A DNA stretch of 64,000 nt. Source: Eutreptiella sp. 'Long Island Sound 2002' (lineage: Eukaryota > Euglenozoa > Euglenophyceae > Eutreptiales > Eutreptiaceae). Shown in pieces: positions 55,121 to 64,000 of the stretch. The stretch's first letter is position 1. Each line of letters begins with the position of its first letter. The translations under genes were made by a program, and so were the position numbers. Under the pieces are notes generated by a model. That model saw nothing but the letters and a program-made list of their open reading frames with translations. It did not search any database and was not told the origin of the DNA. The stretch is from positions 2,551,501 to 2,615,500 of the forward strand of contig OZ038388.1 in NCBI GenBank assembly GCA_964036045.1. Direction: 5' to 3'.

Positions 55121-56489
55121 AGGCAGGAAAAGTGCGGAACTGCACCACTGCCCGGCTGTCCGTGACCCCTCGATCCGCAAGCAAATTGTAATGGTTCACT
55201 GGTGTCTCAGGATTGCCGAGGCATTCTACCACTACCTCTGCAAGCGCACTGGGTACTTCTCTCAGGGCTCAGTTGACAAGGCTCATGAGTCACGACGAAA
55301 TTGGTGGTTAAAGGTCAAAATTGTTCTGCACGCAATATGGGGCAAATGATAAGCCACTTTTGCAGCCCTTCCCCACCCCACAAAAAAAGCGCAGGCACCG
55401 CCAAATGCACTAAAAATGACGGTTTCAACAGGTAGTGGTGAGTTCGCACGGCCGGTGACTACGCGAGGTATGCGCAGTACAAAAGCTTTACAAAATCATC
55501 ACCCATTCTCCGAACCCCACGGTGTGTCCCGGCAAGCACAAATGCAGCACCAGAGCATTGCAGAACTTCTGAAATTGACAAAGTTCGTTGCCGTTTCTCA
55601 TTTGATGTGCTGATTTTGTGAGAGGGCATTATTTCTGCATGGGCTCAGAATAAAACCCAGTGCCCCGCTTGTACCGCGTGGGGAACAACTGCACATGCCC
55701 AGTAGCAGCCTGTCCAGTTGCAGGTTTGGCAGTTGCCCTGGCGCGCTTGGATGTAGGTTTAGGGGTTGGCTTAGGGGTAGGTTTGGGGGTAGCAAAATCA
55801 TTGGGGACTACACTGTCATCAACATCAACAAGGTCTCTGGTCAGGTACAATACAACTTCGAACAGTCTGTCCGTCCGTCTGCCACGTCCCCAGTGGACCG
55901 CCTGTACTTCAGAGGGTACCCATGTGGAAGAAAAGAAATTTGGGACTGCAGGACACACAAAGGGGGCGTCCTTGCACTGCGCGTGCACTGCGCACTACTT
56001 TAAGACTAGATTCCCCTGTGAAGAACCCCCATACCGACCCCTTCCAAACACCCTCAAAATAAGGTCACTCCAGCTTCCCAAACACCCCTAAATTTGGGTC
56101 ATCCAAACTACCCTAGCTCAAGACAAATGCAAGCTACCTTCCCTTTAGATAAGACATCATGCAAAATGCGGAAAGCCACACACATATCCTCTTTTTTGTT
56201 CAATTGAAAGCTCACTCACCCTACCAGCTAGTCCCAAAGCCGCGTATGTGTCCACCTCATCCTCAACTAGACCGGGGGGCAAAGTGGCTTGCAGGAGGGA
56301 ATCCACGTCAACCTCCGTTTAGGGTGTACCGTTGCTGCGCTCCCCCCCCCCTCCCCTGCTGCTCCTCCCGCATCGTGACCCTGCCTTCCCTCTGCACACA
56401 ACTCTGCATTCGCTCATTTCATGTCATATGATCTCGGGTAGGCTCGGGTGTGCTGCCTGCCACTAGCGACCAGGGTGCAAGCATGCACT
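55121..56489. other. Gene-poor stretch
   Basis: Holds TTTAGGGG-like G-rich repeats at 55752-55790 and nothing else recognised. Confidence 0.25.
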
Positions 56490-56830
56490 CGGCCCATGTT
56501 GGCGTTGGCCTCAGGGCTATCGGCGCTCACCAGTACTGGGCTGCAGCTGCAAACGAGGGAGCAGGCGGCGGGGCGACATGCGGGGCCTCCCGCGTGTGCG
56601 CCTTAATGGGCTGGAGGAGGAGGAGTGCCAGCGGAGCCCGGGCCTGGGCGGGGGTGAGGGGGGGGGGGGGGGCGGCCCGTGTTGGCATTGGCCGTAGGGC
56701 AATCGGCGCTGGCGGGCGTGTCCAGGCGCTCAGCGACATGCAGTGGGGGGCCCCCAGGATGCAGGCATGCGCTTGGCCCGTGTTGGCATTGGCCTCAGGG
56801 CTATCAGCGCTCGTCAGTCCATGTGCCCAC
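56490..56830 (+). repeat. Threefold repeat TGTTGGCRTTGGCC...ATCRGCGCT
   Basis: Copies start near 56498, 56680 and 56780 and lie directly upstream of the RNase H fragment, just as the 8840-9690 repeats lie upstream of the RT fragment. Confidence 0.55.
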
Positions 56831-56879
56831 GTCTCCGTGGGCAGTAAACGTGCTATATCACCCCCTGCGGCGCGCGCTG

Positions 56880-57290
56880 CCCACGACCACTGGCCGTGCT
56901 GTCGGTGTGTACTGTGGGGTGAAGATCTGGGCTACCGACTATGGCAAGCGCCAGTGTGGGTGCGGTCGCAGCAGGCCGCAGAACTGTACGGACTGTACGA
57001 GGCCGTCAAGCTAGCAGCATACAAAAACCTGCGGGGCCTCGGCGTGGTGGCGGACAACCTAGCCACGCTGACGCAAGTCACACACATGCGAGCCAAGGCC
57101 CCACTGCGAGCCCAACAGCGCATCGTGCAGCGCGAACAGCACACACTGCGGTGGAGTGGCGTAGTCCCGCGCCTATACTGAGTCGCGTCCGAGTACAACC
57201 CAGGTGACCCAGTGTCACGGGCACTCGGCACACACTTGGTGGACACGGTGCACCGGAAGACACAGGGGGTCGTCCATGCGCTGCGGACTG
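56880..57290 (+). mobile_element. Retroelement RNase H fragment
   Basis: Plus-strand peptide GYRLWQAPVWVRSQQAAELY GLYEAVKLA (Glu), LGVVADNLATLTQ (Asp), and after an in-frame TGA, ASEYNPGDPVSRALG (final Asp). This is the C-terminal RNase H order of DIRS/Ty3-type elements. It differs from the intact DIRS copy and the RT part is missing, so it is a truncated relic. Confidence 0.62.
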
Positions 57291-60087
57291 CCCAAAGACG
57301 GTGGGTATTTCTGGTGGGCGAGAGTGGGGCTGTTGTCCTGCTGCTCACAGGTGATGCTTCTGCCCCCTGGCGTCCCTGCCATGCCGGCGTGCCCATGCTT
57401 CATATGAGTTTAGAAGTTTGGAGGGTGCCAAACACCCCCGATGTGGGAAATGGAACATTCGCAGCGCATTGGCGCACCGGGCGGCTGGCGCACGGCGGGG
57501 CCAATAGGCTGTAGCGGTCGCACTTTGTACACAGCGATCTCTCGCGGCTTCAGGCGGGAGGTCGATCATTTGCAGACTCGCAGCGGTTTGCTGCAGGAGA
57601 TTTCATGACTTGGCTCCCGCACCAACAGACTGTTGGGGCTCAAGCGTGTGAATTCCCTTGTTCCTGGACGCTGTTAATACTCGGACGCGGATGAGGCGAA
57701 GGGGGTTGGAGCGCCCTGTCACCAGGCAGCTACGAAGCAGTGCGGGCACAAATGGGTGGGAGCTACACCTCATCGGCACTCGTCCAATGCTCTTCAGATA
57801 AGGCCACTGGCACCCTTCTGCCCGTTGTGTGAGAGCTGGCAGGGGAGCACCAATGGGGATCTCAACAGCATCACGAAAGTGGCTTCTTCCTCTCGTTGTC
57901 TGCTTTGGTAGCCCCCCCGCAACTCAGAGGGGAAATTTCAAGGCAATAAAGCCCGGTACTTGTGCTGGGCCACAATCCATTTCATGGCACTGGAATCCGA
58001 TGCCACCAATGCAGTGGACGATGCAGTGCTAAATACCCTGCCATCAGTTCGTTGTTTGCAAGTGGTCAAAGTCAGAGCTCGGGGCCTTGCTATGCCAGCT
58101 GGATGTCACCGCCGGCAGCCATGGCGTATTTACCATTGCCACACCTCTTGGTGTAGCAAAAAATGGGGTCAGAAATGCTCCCATCAACGGAGATCCCACC
58201 AGATGGCGTCGCGCATCCCTGGATGGGGGAGAGAGGGGGATCGCAGCAGGCAGAGACGCTGCCGCCGCATGAACTTATTCGAGGTGTGGACTTGCTGCAA
58301 CAGGCGAGCAATGCGAGGTCGTATGCCGAGTCGCGACACGCGTCTGGCTCGCTTTTACACCGATGCCACCACTGCCGTGGACGATGCAGTGCTGGGCACC
58401 CTGCCACCAGTTCGTTTTTTGCAAGAAAAAAAAAGATGAGTTTAGCCACCCATATTTCACAGCAGCGAGATGCCATTCATCTCACCATTGGTGTCGCATA
58501 TCACCCCCTCCTCCATGGCGTTTCAGTGGGGGTCTGCGGGTGTCGCATCACTACCCTCTGTAGAATGTGTAGGGCCCCCACTGGGCGAGCCCAGATGGAA
58601 AGTAGTGTGAAATTTGAATTCTCTGCGAGTGCATGGAAAGATCTGTGCCTGCCCCTGCAGGTACACTGGGTCACTGGGCCAGGTCGGTAGGAGTTTGAGC
58701 CACTATGTACAGCCATGTGGCAAAAACTCCGTGCTGAACACGGGAAAACCTGGTTGCGGAAACAGGGGGAGGGGGGGGGATGCGAAACCCTCATGGCATG
58801 CAGGCCCCCGCCCCCGAGTTATTCCCGGACCTTGTGGTTTGGGACCGGTCCAGGTGAGTCTCAGGTCAGGTCGGTGGGTAAATCCCGGGGAGTCGGGGGT
58901 GGCTGCGTGGCTGCCTCCGGCTGGTGTGCAGGGGCTCATGAACCCAGAGCTGGTGCCTTGTGTTCGCTTGGGGGATGCCTGTGTTGGAACCTGCTTTTGA
59001 GCCCTTGCCCTGGACCTTGCCAGTGCCCTGGCGAAGGCATCCGCCTTCAGGTTGTGCGCACATGCACGTTCTCTCGAAGGGTGGGGCTCACAGCGTGCAA
59101 CACCTCAACGCCCTCCCCCCATCCCCCCCCTTAAGGGGGGGCATGGGGGGCACACTGTCCCTAACTAAACTGCTGCAGAGTCATAAGCACACAAGATGTC
59201 CGGCGGCCCATCAATGGTACGTGTCACGCCATGCGGGTCATGATCTTGAACCTCCGTTCCGGAGCACCAACTAGTGGCGCCAAAATTTCGAGCTGATTGA
59301 GTGCAGCGTCGTGCGGCACGCCACGTTGACCCCTTCCTCCGGTGCAGAGTCGCCGGGTGTCGTGCAAGCAGCACTTTGCGATTGCAGCGGCCATCGAAAA
59401 AGCGGCACGGGCTACAAAGGAAACGGGCAATGCAATGTCTGTACGCTGCACCCGGCGGGAGTTGAAGATGCGGCAACGAACAGCCGTTGCCGCAGCAAGT
59501 TCATCCGAACCACCAACAACCAACTTACAAAGAACGCCAAAGAGGCACCTGGCACTCAAGCAATGAAGGCCCCGCCGCATCTTCTAATGGATTTCTTGGC
59601 TGGGAATCAAGTCATTGTTGTAGCCGCTCCTTCTCTTTTTCCGGTGTACATCCCAGCGGCATAACACACGTTGGCCTCCGGAAGAGCATCCCGGACTCCA
59701 CATCAGCAGCGCTGCCTGTAACGCTCTCTCTCATTGCGACAGGGACGCCCCGCCAATTGGTCTCATTGCCTAACGGGTCAACGGCCCCGTCTTGACTTCC
59801 TTCGATGCGCTGATTCCCCCGGAGGGTCTGGTGAGGCCCAGGGCGGGGCTCGAATGGCACAGTTGGAAGGAGGAGCCCCCCTCCCCAAAAGGACGCCAAG
59901 GATCGTTCCGCACGATTTCCGTGTTGATGCGGCCAAAAAGGGGGGGTTAGGGAGGCGTGGCGGCGAGCATTGCTGTGCGCACAGCCGCACACAAGGCGTT
60001 GCTGCGTGGGGAACACCGCCGTCCGTCAGGAAAAGGCCAAAAATCCCTCCGTCACACTGACAAAATGGGATGCTCATGGCCACCGGC
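57291..60087. repeat. Repeat-bearing gene-poor stretch
   Basis: A segment of about 55 bp, GTGGACGATGCAGTGCT...CAGTTCGTT, is duplicated at about 58014 and 58377. The peptide DDAVLNTLPSVR versus DDAVLGTLPPVR is kept in one frame. No host gene recognised elsewhere. Confidence 0.35.
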
Positions 60088-60563
60088 CAACCGCCGTCGG
60101 TTACCCACCCACCGCCGTCGGTCACCCGCTAACCGCCGTCGGTTACGCACCAACCGCTGTCGGTCACCCGCTAACCGCCGTCGGTTACCCACCCACCGCT
60201 GTCGGTCACCCGCTAACCGCCGTCGGTTACCCACCCACCGCTGTCGGTCACCCGCTAGCCGCCGTCGGTTACGCACCAACCGCCGTCAGGTACCCGCCAA
60301 CCGCCGTCGGTTACCCACCCACCGCTGTCGGTCACCCGCTAGCCGCCGTCGGTTACGCACCAACCGCCGTCAGGTACCCGCCAACCGCCGTCGGTTACCC
60401 ACCCACCGCTGTCGGTCACCCGCTAACCGCCGTCGGTTACGCACCAACCGCCGTCAGGTACCCGCTAACCGCCGTCGGTTACCCACCCACCGCTGTCGGT
60501 CACCCGCTAACCGCCGTCGGTTACGCACCAACCGCCGTCAGGTACCCGCCAACCGCCGTCGGG
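60088..60563. repeat. 21-bp minisatellite with 84-bp higher-order unit
   Basis: About 22-23 copies of a 21-bp unit of type AACCGCCGTCGGTTACCCACC. Four variants alternate to give an 84-bp higher-order repeat that recurs about four times. Since 21 is divisible by 3, several frames stay open and yield heptapeptide repeats (TAVGYPP, or RRRLPTH), which need not be translated. It lies about 130 bp beyond the stop codon of the XK-UBR gene. Confidence 0.93.
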
Positions 60564-60692
60564 TGCCCAACAACGGGGCGCCATCTGCCCCGAAAGGGCA
60601 AAACATTTCTGGAGCCTCACGGACGGCCCTGATGGGGGACCGCAGCCGCACAGGTCTTCTGCGTGCGCCCGCGTCCCGATGAGGCACCAGCA

Positions 60693-63407
60693 CTATACCA
60701 CAAGCGGGGGAGGCTCCATGAGTGCTCGCCGCAGAGCCGCGTCGTCCCCGTCCCCTGGGGCCCAAAACCCCTTGGGCATATTGTGGGCGCCACGGGGCCA
60801 GCCCACGGGCCGCGAGGCGCATGGCAGACTGCCGGAGCGGGCGCGGCGGCCGAGCAGACCGCCTTCACGGGACGCCCAGTTGCGGGAGCAGTCCGAATGG
60901 CACTTCCAAAGCGGCGCAGCGGAAACATCGTCGGCGCTACTCGCGGGGCTGAGCGGCGCCGAGGGTGAGACCTGTGCGGGGGCGAAGGGTGTTCTGTGGT
61001 GGAGGGGGCACAAGGCGAGGTCCCGCAGCGATGAGACGCCCCGCAGTCGGGACAGATGGCCGCAGGGTAACGAGGGGCCTGCAGGGAGGCGGGCCGCATC
61101 CTCCGAATGTGGCACTGGACCTGCGGCCGCTGACACACCATCGGCCTCATCCCTGTCCAATTGAATGGCGGACAGACAGAGAGGCCCCGGTGGCGGCGTG
61201 CCATCGTTGGAGATCTCCAGCACAGCGCAGTCCCGAGGGCCGTGGCGTTGCGCCCCGCGGTCCGGGAACAGGGTGATGGAGACCATGGCACGTGGGCTCA
61301 GTATAATGTCCTCGGAGCCCAGGAAAATGCCGACGCGACTGACGATGTCCGGAAACGTGAGCGCTCGGGGCAACACGAATTGCAGGACCTGGTCCGGCGA
61401 AGGGGTGTAGTAGGTCTTGGTCATTTCCGGGACCGATGGTAGGCACGTGTTGTTCTGGACCGTGGCCAGGGAGCCAAACCAGTTGAAGTTGCAGTGGAGA
61501 ATGAACCGGAAGTACTGCGGCAGCGCCCACAGCGACAAGAAGACGATGAGGGGGACGAGCACCACCATCAGATACCACGTGAACCGGTGCAGGCCGTTGA
61601 GGGGGTGGACCCCGAGGCCCACCGCGAGCCACGGGTACAGGACGCCGAGGAGGTAGAAGGGCAGGAAGGCGACGCCAAAGACGATCCAGAAGCCGTGGAA
61701 CAGGAACACGATGCCGGGGTACGCGGCCCTCAGGCAGCGGCGCGTCGTGCACCCGCCGGGGGCCGGGGCACGCGGCGGCCCCACCGCGGCCGCACCCCCG
61801 TCTCCTCCTGCGGGGGCCGCCGCGTCGGCAGAGGGGCCGTTGGAAGTGGGCGGGGGCTGCGCCGCGGCTGCCGGCCGCTGCAGAATGGGCTGAAACCAGA
61901 AGACCATTTTGCAGGGCCGGTGTGTACTGCACTGGCACTGCAGCTTGTCCTTGCGCAGGAACTCCAACTTGTGCCGCCAGTGGCACGTCTGTGCACAGGG
62001 GTCACAGACGTCCACACAGCACGTGTGGCACCGGTAGACCTCCTGGTGGAGGGCGACGCCGGTGCGCAGCCGCAGGGTGCAGCTCTTCGACATGCTGACG
62101 TCCTCCGGAATGCCGTCGGGCTCCTCGTCCTTCAGGCTCCGGTACAGCGGGGGGTGGTCGGCGGGCGCGAAGGGCAGGGCCAGGCACCACTGCCGCACGC
62201 GGTGGCAGCACAGCACCGAGTGCAGCAGCACCGCGTAGTGCTCTGCGGAGTACGTGTTCTTGTACAGCTTCTCGAAGTGGCGGGCGAGGTACAGATTGAT
62301 GTGCTGCACTTTGGCGCGCCAGTGCTGCCCACGACTGGAGCACATGAAGTTGAACAGCTTGGCCATTAGGACGATGGCCTCGCGGGACGTCTGCCCCCCG
62401 GGCTCGTACAAGTGGATCAGCAGAACAAGGGGGCTCAGCCGGGGCACAGGCAGCAGGATGACGGCTGGCAGCCACACGCTGGCCCAGAAGCAGACCTGCC
62501 GCAGGGCGGATTTGATGGACTGCCCGTCATGCACCGCGCGGGCCGGGAGGTACAGGCCGTTGATGAAGCCGCCCAGGATAAAGACGGGGCAGAGCAGCAG
62601 GAAGTACCAGAGCCACACGCAGGCGAGGGGCGAGACGTGACACTGCCCCCAGAACAAGAGATAGCACTGCTGCGAATCGTAGGGCCGAGTGAAGAGGGAC
62701 GAGAAACTGAAGAACATCGCCAGGACGTCGTACGAGAGCATCATCATCTTGAGGAAGAAGACCTTCATGTCCAGCGAAAGGCTCAGGGCGTACGCCTTGG
62801 ACAGGATGGACACGATGGAGAGGGCCACCGAGAGGATTTGGACAGGGGTGACCTCCTGGCGGATCGTGATGACCACCACCTGCAGAATGCTCTGGGGGAT
62901 GGCCTCCACGACGGTCTCTACAAAGAACAGACCGTGGGTGCGCCAGTGCTGCTCCAGCGCCCCGTGCAGCGAATCGATCATGAGGTTGGCCCTGGGCGCG
63001 GGCTTTTGGCTGCCCTTCTCTTTCTCCGGCAGGAACGTGCAGAGGAACCAATTCAGTGCGGGCAGCACCTGTGCCACGGGGAAGACCAGGGAGTACAGGA
63101 TGGACCGCTTCCAGGGGTGCCGCCCCAGGGCCTTGTAGATGCGGACCCCCGCGCACCCAAAGAGCGGGGGGGACTTGAGGAGGCCCTGCTCGACCGCGAA
63201 ATGCGTGTACACGATGTTCGCGTTGACGATGATGAGGAGGCAGATGCCGAAGCTGACGAACAGCCGGGAGTTGTAGAATTCAATGCAGACCAGAACATCC
63301 GAGATCACGTCCAAAATGCCCAAGGCAACCGTTGAAAGATCGAACGTGACGTGCAGCAACCGCAGGAGGGACGCCACGATGATGCCCTGGCGCCCGCCAT
63401 TCGGCAT
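60693..63407 (-). CDS. XK-related-like multipass membrane protein with UBR-type zinc finger
   Basis: Single exon of 904 codons from the ATG at 63407; an in-frame TTG at 63419 is less likely. Residues about 15-330 hold several membrane helices in the XK/XKR pattern, including ILDVISDVLVCIEFY and the PQ-type VEAIPQSILQVVVITIRQE (about 167-185). XK-family proteins are phospholipid scramblases or their regulators. Residues about 443-499 carry a Cys/His cluster, YRCHTC, VCDPCAQTCHWRH and CQCSTHRPC, matching the UBR box that recognises N-degrons in E3 ligases. More helices follow at about 560-640 (FLFHGFWIVFGVAFLPFYLL, LMVVLVPLIVFLSLWALP). The C-terminal 180 residues are Pro/Ala/Ser-rich and may be disordered. 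A UBR box between two membrane blocks is an unusual architecture. No RING or HECT domain is seen. Confidence 0.8.
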   Translation of the reverse strand: MPNGGRQGIIVASLLRLLHVTFDLSTVALGILDVISDVLVCIEFYNSRLFVSFGICLLIIVNANIVYTHFAVEQGLLKSPPLFGCAGVRIYKALGRHPWKRSILYSLVFPVAQVLPALNWFLCTFLPEKEKGSQKPAPRANLMIDSLHGALEQHWRTHGLFFVETVVEAIPQSILQVVVITIRQEVTPVQILSVALSIVSILSKAYALSLSLDMKVFFLKMMMLSYDVLAMFFSFSSLFTRPYDSQQCYLLFWGQCHVSPLACVWLWYFLLLCPVFILGGFINGLYLPARAVHDGQSIKSALRQVCFWASVWLPAVILLPVPRLSPLVLLIHLYEPGGQTSREAIVLMAKLFNFMCSSRGQHWRAKVQHINLYLARHFEKLYKNTYSAEHYAVLLHSVLCCHRVRQWCLALPFAPADHPPLYRSLKDEEPDGIPEDVSMSKSCTLRLRTGVALHQEVYRCHTCCVDVCDPCAQTCHWRHKLEFLRKDKLQCQCSTHRPCKMVFWFQPILQRPAAAAQPPPTSNGPSADAAAPAGGDGGAAAVGPPRAPAPGGCTTRRCLRAAYPGIVFLFHGFWIVFGVAFLPFYLLGVLYPWLAVGLGVHPLNGLHRFTWYLMVVLVPLIVFLSLWALPQYFRFILHCNFNWFGSLATVQNNTCLPSVPEMTKTYYTPSPDQVLQFVLPRALTFPDIVSRVGIFLGSEDIILSPRAMVSITLFPDRGAQRHGPRDCAVLEISNDGTPPPGPLCLSAIQLDRDEADGVSAAAGPVPHSEDAARLPAGPSLPCGHLSRLRGVSSLRDLALCPLHHRTPFAPAQVSPSAPLSPASSADDVSAAPLWKCHSDCSRNWASREGGLLGRRARSGSLPCASRPVGWPRGAHNMPKGFWAPGDGDDAALRRALMEPPPLVV

Positions 63408-64000
63408 CAGCTGCGGCAATTGCTGCTGCTATTGCTACAGCGATAGTTGCAACATGGCGGCTCAGAAGACGAGCATTCTCCCCACGAGTACTCAGGCACC
63501 CGCGTGTGGGCTTCCTTTGTAAAAACGACTCATCCCATGAAAGAGGTGCTATAGGTACAGATATCAAAGAGAGCGTGCGGAAGAGGTGGGCCAGGTGACC
63601 AGAGAAAGCCGGCGTTTGCAGGCAGAAGGGACATGGGCTAAACCTCTGGTGCCAGTGGGTTAGAGCATCTGAAGGTGTGCCATTCAGGACTGGCGTTTCT
63701 TCGTGTCTGTGCCAAATGCCAATGCGCCATGGCCCACCACTGGGGGTGTTTCGTTTCACGAGTGAATCGCGCTGGCAACTTTGGCAGTTGTTTTTCACAT
63801 TGGAAGCCCACGAAACTTTGTCTTGATGCAACAGCGGTTGCCTGAAATGTGGCTCATGGCGAGGTTGGGCCTGCATGTGTTTGCGTGGGGAAAATCAGCT
63901 GCTTTCCACTGGGATTTATTCAAATCATTTCCATCCACAAACACACACGAACACACACACACACACACAATGCAGCAATGCAAAGAAAGAGACTTTCTCA
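63408..64000. other. 5' flank of the XK-UBR gene with (CA)n
   Basis: A short (AC)n microsatellite lies at 63940-63969. No TATA box or other promoter motif is certain, and no further gene is visible at the edge. Confidence 0.35.

Noticed and set aside
59957-60682. 241- and 220-codon plus-strand frames with heptapeptide repeats
   Set aside because: Both arise from a 21-bp minisatellite that lacks stops in several frames, with no independent support.
61494-62369. Plus-strand frames of about 300 codons over the XK-UBR gene (also 62412-63335)
   Set aside because: Antisense shadows of a GC-rich minus-strand gene with clear domains.

Overview
This is a nuclear genome window from a eukaryote, most likely a unicellular alga or other protist. 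The evidence is spliced genes with canonical GT-AG introns, an F-box protein, a J-domain protein with a probable mitochondrial presequence, abundant microsatellites and minisatellites, long G or C homopolymers, and retroelements of DIRS (tyrosine-recombinase) and LINE type. No rRNA gene, functional tRNA gene, CRISPR array or bacterial operon is visible. The lineage cannot be fixed from sequence alone. Inferred acceptors are mostly AG|G and every host gene lies on the minus strand; dinoflagellates share both traits, but all inferred donors here are GT, so this is not diagnostic. Many open frames are chance products of G/C runs and tandem repeats and are left out. || Layout. 0-4.4 kb: a C-terminal acidic exon and a type-II membrane protein exon, both minus, around a G-rich element with inverted ends. 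4.4-12 kb: a graveyard of retroelements, with two LINE fossils, a DIRS reverse transcriptase/RNase H fossil split by a nested insertion, and a second RT family beside about 405-bp tandem duplications. 12.5-15.2 kb: weak coding candidates. 16.0-22.4 kb: an F-box/leucine-rich-repeat gene with one inferred 4.6-kb intron. 25.2-29.9 kb: an almost intact DIRS-order element with split direct repeats, in the unusual order gag, tyrosine recombinase, RT-RNase H. 32.6-33.8 kb: a single-exon J-domain plus KH-like-repeat protein, with about 0.9 kb of TGTC-type tetranucleotide repeat just upstream. 38.5-50.6 kb: a pectin acetylesterase/NOTUM-family gene reconstructed from seven phase-compatible exons, with introns that hold a 1.7-kb foldback palindrome and several tandem repeats. 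50.6-60.7 kb: mostly repeats and RT/RNase H debris, ending in an 84-bp higher-order minisatellite. 60.7-63.4 kb: a single-exon multipass membrane protein that joins an XK-related-like N-terminus to a UBR-type zinc finger. || The host genes look functionally unrelated (ubiquitin-linked adaptor, mitochondrial RNA/chaperone candidate, secretory-pathway esterase, membrane scramblase-like/UBR protein). The most noteworthy items are the domain fusions of the XK-UBR and J-KH proteins, the gene order and repeat structure of the DIRS element with its palindromic insertion site, and the large foldback inside an esterase intron.
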